DNA of 64,000 bases from Jannaschia sp. CCS1 (GTDB lineage Bacteria > Pseudomonadota > Alphaproteobacteria > Rhodobacterales > Rhodobacteraceae): assembly GCF_000013565.1 (NCBI RefSeq), contig NC_007802.1, forward strand, positions 1,798,001 through 1,862,000. Reading direction: 5' to 3'. The position numbers and the translations under genes are program-made. Shown here in pieces: positions 60,953 to 64,000 of this stretch. How positions within the stretch are numbered: the first letter of the stretch is position 1; the number at the start of each line of letters is the position of its first letter. The notes under the pieces were generated by a model that worked only from the letters and a program-made list of their open reading frames with translations, searched no databases and was not told where the DNA came from.

Positions 60953-63523
60953 TCAGTCCCCTCGCATACGTGAGACCATCTCGCCCAGATCCCGGCTTAG
61001 CCCGGGCGCGCCCGCGATCCGCTCCAACGCGTCCAGCATCAGGCCCTGCCGGTCCGCATCATAGCGCCGCCAGGTTTCAAACGCCGTCGACAACCGCGCC
61101 GCCGTTTGCGGGTTTGCGCCGTCCATCCTGATCAGCCAATCCGCCACAAAGGCATATCCCGCGCCGGAGGCGTCGTGGAAGGCTGCCGGGTTGGCGATCA
61201 ACCCGCCAAGCAGCGCGCGGAAGCGATTGGGGTTCTTCCAGTCAAACAAGGCGTGCTGGCTCAGGCGTTCCGCAATCTCCAGCGCCTCGGCGGATGGCGC
61301 GCTGGCGACGGAGATCATGAACCACTTGTCCATCACCAGACGGTCATCCTGCCATTGGGCCTCGAATGCCTGCGCGGCGGCGCGGTCCCCGCCCTTGATC
61401 AGGACCGAGAGGGCCGCGATCTGGTCGGTCATGTTGGAGGCATCGGCGAACTGGGCGCGGGCAAGGTCCAGCCTGTCCGGCCCGCTCAGCAGCGCCAGCG
61501 CCGTGTTGCGCAGGGCGCGTTTGCCCGCGGCATCCGCGTCCGGGCTATAGGTCGGACCCGTGTCCATTGCCTGATAAATCTCGGTCAACGGCTGGGTCAA
61601 CCATTGCCCGAGGCTGGCCATGGCGTTGATCCGGGCCGCCTCGATCCGGGTGGGGTCCGGCACAACGCCCGCATCGACGAGGGCCTGAGCCAGATCATCC
61701 TCCGATGGAAAGCCGAGGGCGAAGGCGCGGAAGGCCGGGTCCAGCGCCTCATCGGTGGCGAGGGCGCCCATCGCATCCCAGACCCGGTCGCGCTGGGACG
61801 CATCTTTTGGCGTTTGGTTGAGGATATCGTCAACCACCACGTCGCGGAGCAGGCTGCGCCCGGCCTCCCACCGATTGAAGGGGTCGGTGTCGAAGGCCAG
61901 CAAGATGGTGCGATCCTGCGCGCTGAGGTCCGTGTCGAGGATGACCGGGGCGGAGAAGCCGCGCAGCAGGGACGGCACCACATGGTCGGGCGCGGTGCCT
62001 CCTGCCAGGTCCTTGAGGTCAAACGTCAGATCAAGGTTGGGGCCGTTCAGGTCCATCAGGCTGGAGGGCAGCAGTTCCGTTCCATCCCCCGCCAGCAACC
62101 CCATCACGACGGGGATCTTCGCAGGCTCCTTCATCGGCTGGCCGGGGGTGGGGGGCACCTCCTGGCTCAGGCGCAGGTGCAGCATGTCCCCGTCCCGCGT
62201 CCAATCGGCGGTGACCCGGGGTGTGCCCGCCTGTGTGTACCAGCGCTTGAACTGGCTGAGATCTGCGCCTGCGACCTCCTCAAAACAGGCCAGCCAGTCT
62301 TCGATGGTGCAGGCCTGCCCGTCATGGCGGTTGAAATACAACTCGCACCCCGCGCGGTATATTTCCGCCCCCAGATAGGTGCGCAGCATCCCGATGACCT
62401 CCGCGCCCTTGTCATAGACCGTGGCGGTGTAGAAGTTGCTGATCTCAATGTAGGAATCCGGCCGGACGTTATGGGCCAGGGGCCCCGCATCTTCGCGAAA
62501 CTGCCGGGCGCGCAGCTTTAGCACATCGTCGATCCGCTTGACAGGGGCCGAGCGCATATCCGCCGTAAATTGTTGATCGCGAAAGACTGTCAGGCCTTCC
62601 TTCAGGCACAGCTGGAACCAGTCGCGGCAGGTGATCCGGTTGCCGGTCCAATTGTGGAAATATTCGTGGGCGACGACGGTTTCGATCCAGCCGTAGTTCT
62701 GATCCGTCGTGGTCTCGGGCGTGGCGAGAACGTAGGACGCGTTGAAGATGTTCAGCCCCTTGTTCTCCATCGCGCCCATGTTGAAGTCATCCACGGCGAC
62801 GATGTTGAAGACGCTGAGGTCATATTCGCGGCCATATTCCGTCTCGTCCCACCGCATGGAGCGTTTCAGGGCGTCCATGGCGTAGGCGCATCTGTCTTCA
62901 TCGCCCGGGCGCACCCAGATGTTGAGGTCCGTGGCCGCGCCAGAGGCGGTGGTGAAGGTATCGGAATGGGCCACCAGATCGCCCGCCACCAAGGCAAACA
63001 GATAGGCGGGCTTGGGGTGCGGGTCGTGCCAGTGCCCGTGCGCGCTTTCATTGCCGTTGGACAGCAGCACCGGCAGATCGCTATCGATGCGCACCGTGAA
63101 CGGCGCCATCACATCGGGGCGGTCGGGGTAATAGGTGATCTTGCGAAATCCCTCGGCCTCGCACTGGGTGCAATACATGCCGTTCGACATATAAAGGCCG
63201 TCCAGCGCGGTATTGGCCTGCGGGTTGATTTCAACCTCTGCCTCCCAAAGGAACGGCCCGTCCGGGACGGGGCAGGTGAGGCCGGTATCTGTCAGCGTGG
63301 GCGTGACCGGCGCGCCGTCAATGCTGGCGCTGATCAGGGTCAGCCCTTCGCCATGCAGGAAAAATGCAGGATCCGTGGCGGCGGGATTGGGCCGAAACAT
63401 GATCCGGGAGCGCACCCGCGTGGCCGTGGGATGGAGCGTGAATGACAGGTCCACGCTGTCGATTTCGTGGCTGAAGGGGGTGTAATCGGCAAGGCGTGTG
63501 GGCTGCGGGGCAGGGGCGGTCAT
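60953..63523 (-). CDS. pepN: Aminopeptidase N
   Basis: 856 residues, M1 zinc aminopeptidase of the E. coli PepN type. The exopeptidase motif MGAMENKGLNIFN and the zinc motif HEYFH (residues 286-290) with the later glutamate in LKEGLTVFRDQ are complete, and the C-terminal helical domain is present. It removes N-terminal residues from peptides in the cytoplasm. The start MTAPAPQPTRLADYTPFSHE is typical; the photolyase gene diverges from it across 129 bases. Confidence 0.97.
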   Translation of the reverse strand: MTAPAPQPTRLADYTPFSHEIDSVDLSFTLHPTATRVRSRIMFRPNPAATDPAFFLHGEGLTLISASIDGAPVTPTLTDTGLTCPVPDGPFLWEAEVEINPQANTALDGLYMSNGMYCTQCEAEGFRKITYYPDRPDVMAPFTVRIDSDLPVLLSNGNESAHGHWHDPHPKPAYLFALVAGDLVAHSDTFTTASGAATDLNIWVRPGDEDRCAYAMDALKRSMRWDETEYGREYDLSVFNIVAVDDFNMGAMENKGLNIFNASYVLATPETTTDQNYGWIETVVAHEYFHNWTGNRITCRDWFQLCLKEGLTVFRDQQFTADMRSAPVKRIDDVLKLRARQFREDAGPLAHNVRPDSYIEISNFYTATVYDKGAEVIGMLRTYLGAEIYRAGCELYFNRHDGQACTIEDWLACFEEVAGADLSQFKRWYTQAGTPRVTADWTRDGDMLHLRLSQEVPPTPGQPMKEPAKIPVVMGLLAGDGTELLPSSLMDLNGPNLDLTFDLKDLAGGTAPDHVVPSLLRGFSAPVILDTDLSAQDRTILLAFDTDPFNRWEAGRSLLRDVVVDDILNQTPKDASQRDRVWDAMGALATDEALDPAFRAFALGFPSEDDLAQALVDAGVVPDPTRIEAARINAMASLGQWLTQPLTEIYQAMDTGPTYSPDADAAGKRALRNTALALLSGPDRLDLARAQFADASNMTDQIAALSVLIKGGDRAAAQAFEAQWQDDRLVMDKWFMISVASAPSAEALEIAERLSQHALFDWKNPNRFRALLGGLIANPAAFHDASGAGYAFVADWLIRMDGANPQTAARLSTAFETWRRYDADRQGLMLDALERIAGAPGLSRDLGEMVSRMRGD

Positions 63524-63652
63524 ATCAGGTCCTCAGGGCGTGAGATGGCGGGACGGGTTGCCGGGAAGGTAGAGCGGCGGCGCGGGGGGAGCAATGGGCC
63601 GCAGGACGCACCGCGTCTTGATCATGGGGCCGGATCTGCTACCTGTGCAGGG

Positions 63653-64000
63653 ATGAAAAATGTTCTGGTTTTGTTCAAGCGTGACCTGCGCGTGCAGGAC
63701 AACCCGGCGCTGGCCCTGGCCGCGTCGCGGGACGGGGCGGCGCTGCCCGTCTTTGTGGCCGAGCCTGAGGCCTGGGCGCAGCCCGACGCCTCCGCCCGGC
63801 AGTGGCGGTTTGTGGCCGAAAGCCTGGAGGGGCTGCGCGCCGATCTGGCCGCACTTGGCGCGCCCCTGATCGTGCGGCGCGGCGATATGATGGCGGTGCT
63901 TGGTGGGTTGTGCGCGACCCATGACGTCGGCGAAATCATCAGCATCGAGGAAACCGGCAACCTGTGGAGCTATGGCCGCGACCGTCGCCTCGCGGCCTGG
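63653..64000 (+). CDS. Deoxyribodipyrimidine photolyase/cryptochrome, N-terminal part
   Basis: 116 residues, cut by the right edge of the window. The visible part is the antenna (alpha/beta) domain: VLVLFKRDLRVQDNPALALA (about 4-23), VFVAEPEAWAQPDASARQW, then FVAESLEGLRADLAALGA. The FAD-binding half is outside. The R-D-L-R-x-x-D-N motif is that of CPD photolyase and related cryptochromes; the class cannot be settled from this part. GCAGGG lies just before the ATG. Confidence 0.9.
   Translation, partial: MKNVLVLFKRDLRVQDNPALALAASRDGAALPVFVAEPEAWAQPDASARQWRFVAESLEGLRADLAALGAPLIVRRGDMMAVLGGLCATHDVGEIISIEETGNLWSYGRDRRLAAW

Overview
The window is a gene-dense, GC-rich stretch of chromosome from an alphaproteobacterium, most probably the Roseobacter group of Rhodobacteraceae. 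This rests on gene content and order: lptF-lptG-lptD-surA-pdxA-rsmA divergent from pepA-holC, a VPLPA-type C-terminal sorting signal, a SAM-II riboswitch before metZ, FolE2, malate synthase G, DUF2927 and DUF4177 proteins, and short intergenic repeats of a kind seen in this family. I see no insertion sequence, prophage, integrase or CRISPR array. Most of the window is core genome with a few accessory genes.

Layout. 1-7.1 kb: outer-membrane biogenesis operon on the minus strand (LptF, LptG, LptD, a SurA-like chaperone) running into pdxA and a truncated rsmA. 7.3-16.5 kb: pepA and holC, a membrane retropepsin-like protease, MarC, a VPLPA-CTERM surface protein, an ABC-F ATPase, ndk with its terminator inside the convergent DUF4112 gene, a 56-residue PMP3 protein, a TfoX C-domain protein and a small secreted protein. 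16.6-19.5 kb: a tightly overlapping three-gene catabolic operon (diaminopropionate ammonia-lyase-like, M24 hydrolase, EutA/maleate-isomerase-like). 19.9-31 kb: tRNA-Asn, a CAU-anticodon tRNA, an MBL hydrolase divergent from an EnvZ-like kinase, purMN, rnd, sufE, gltA and gltX. 31-37.7 kb: a ComEC-like protein, a 46-residue DUF2256 zinc-ribbon protein, glcB, ppk2, a YdcH-like protein and cytochrome b561.

37.7-43.2 kb (minus strand) holds a membrane/stress cluster: a tiny membrane peptide, XpaC-like, TelA-like, a DUF2927 lipoprotein, an SPFH protein with a GYF_2 domain and polyproline tail, and a soluble MCP-like protein. 43.4-46 kb: promoter and SAM-II riboswitch, metZ, GNAT acetyltransferase and class I glutamine amidotransferase with 4-bp overlaps. 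46.1-49.5 kb: folE2, two small cell-envelope or hypothetical genes, and trkH. 49.5-54.6 kb: a YhiN-type flavoprotein whose conserved C-terminus is interrupted by an amber codon, a J-domain protein, bolA, DUF4177, a phased GTAGT repeat array and a 682-residue TPR-like protein of unknown function. 54.5-64 kb: gatB with two tiny membrane genes, a PfpI-type protein, two tandem lytic-transglycosylase-like proteins, a DUF1624 acyltransferase-like membrane protein, pepN and the 5' end of a photolyase gene.

The least explained items are the XpaC/TelA/DUF2927/SPFH-GYF cluster, the three-gene catabolic operon, the lone TPR-like protein with the phased repeats nearby, and the in-frame amber codon in the YhiN-type gene. 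All functions are inferred from recognisable motifs and context; no database search was run.
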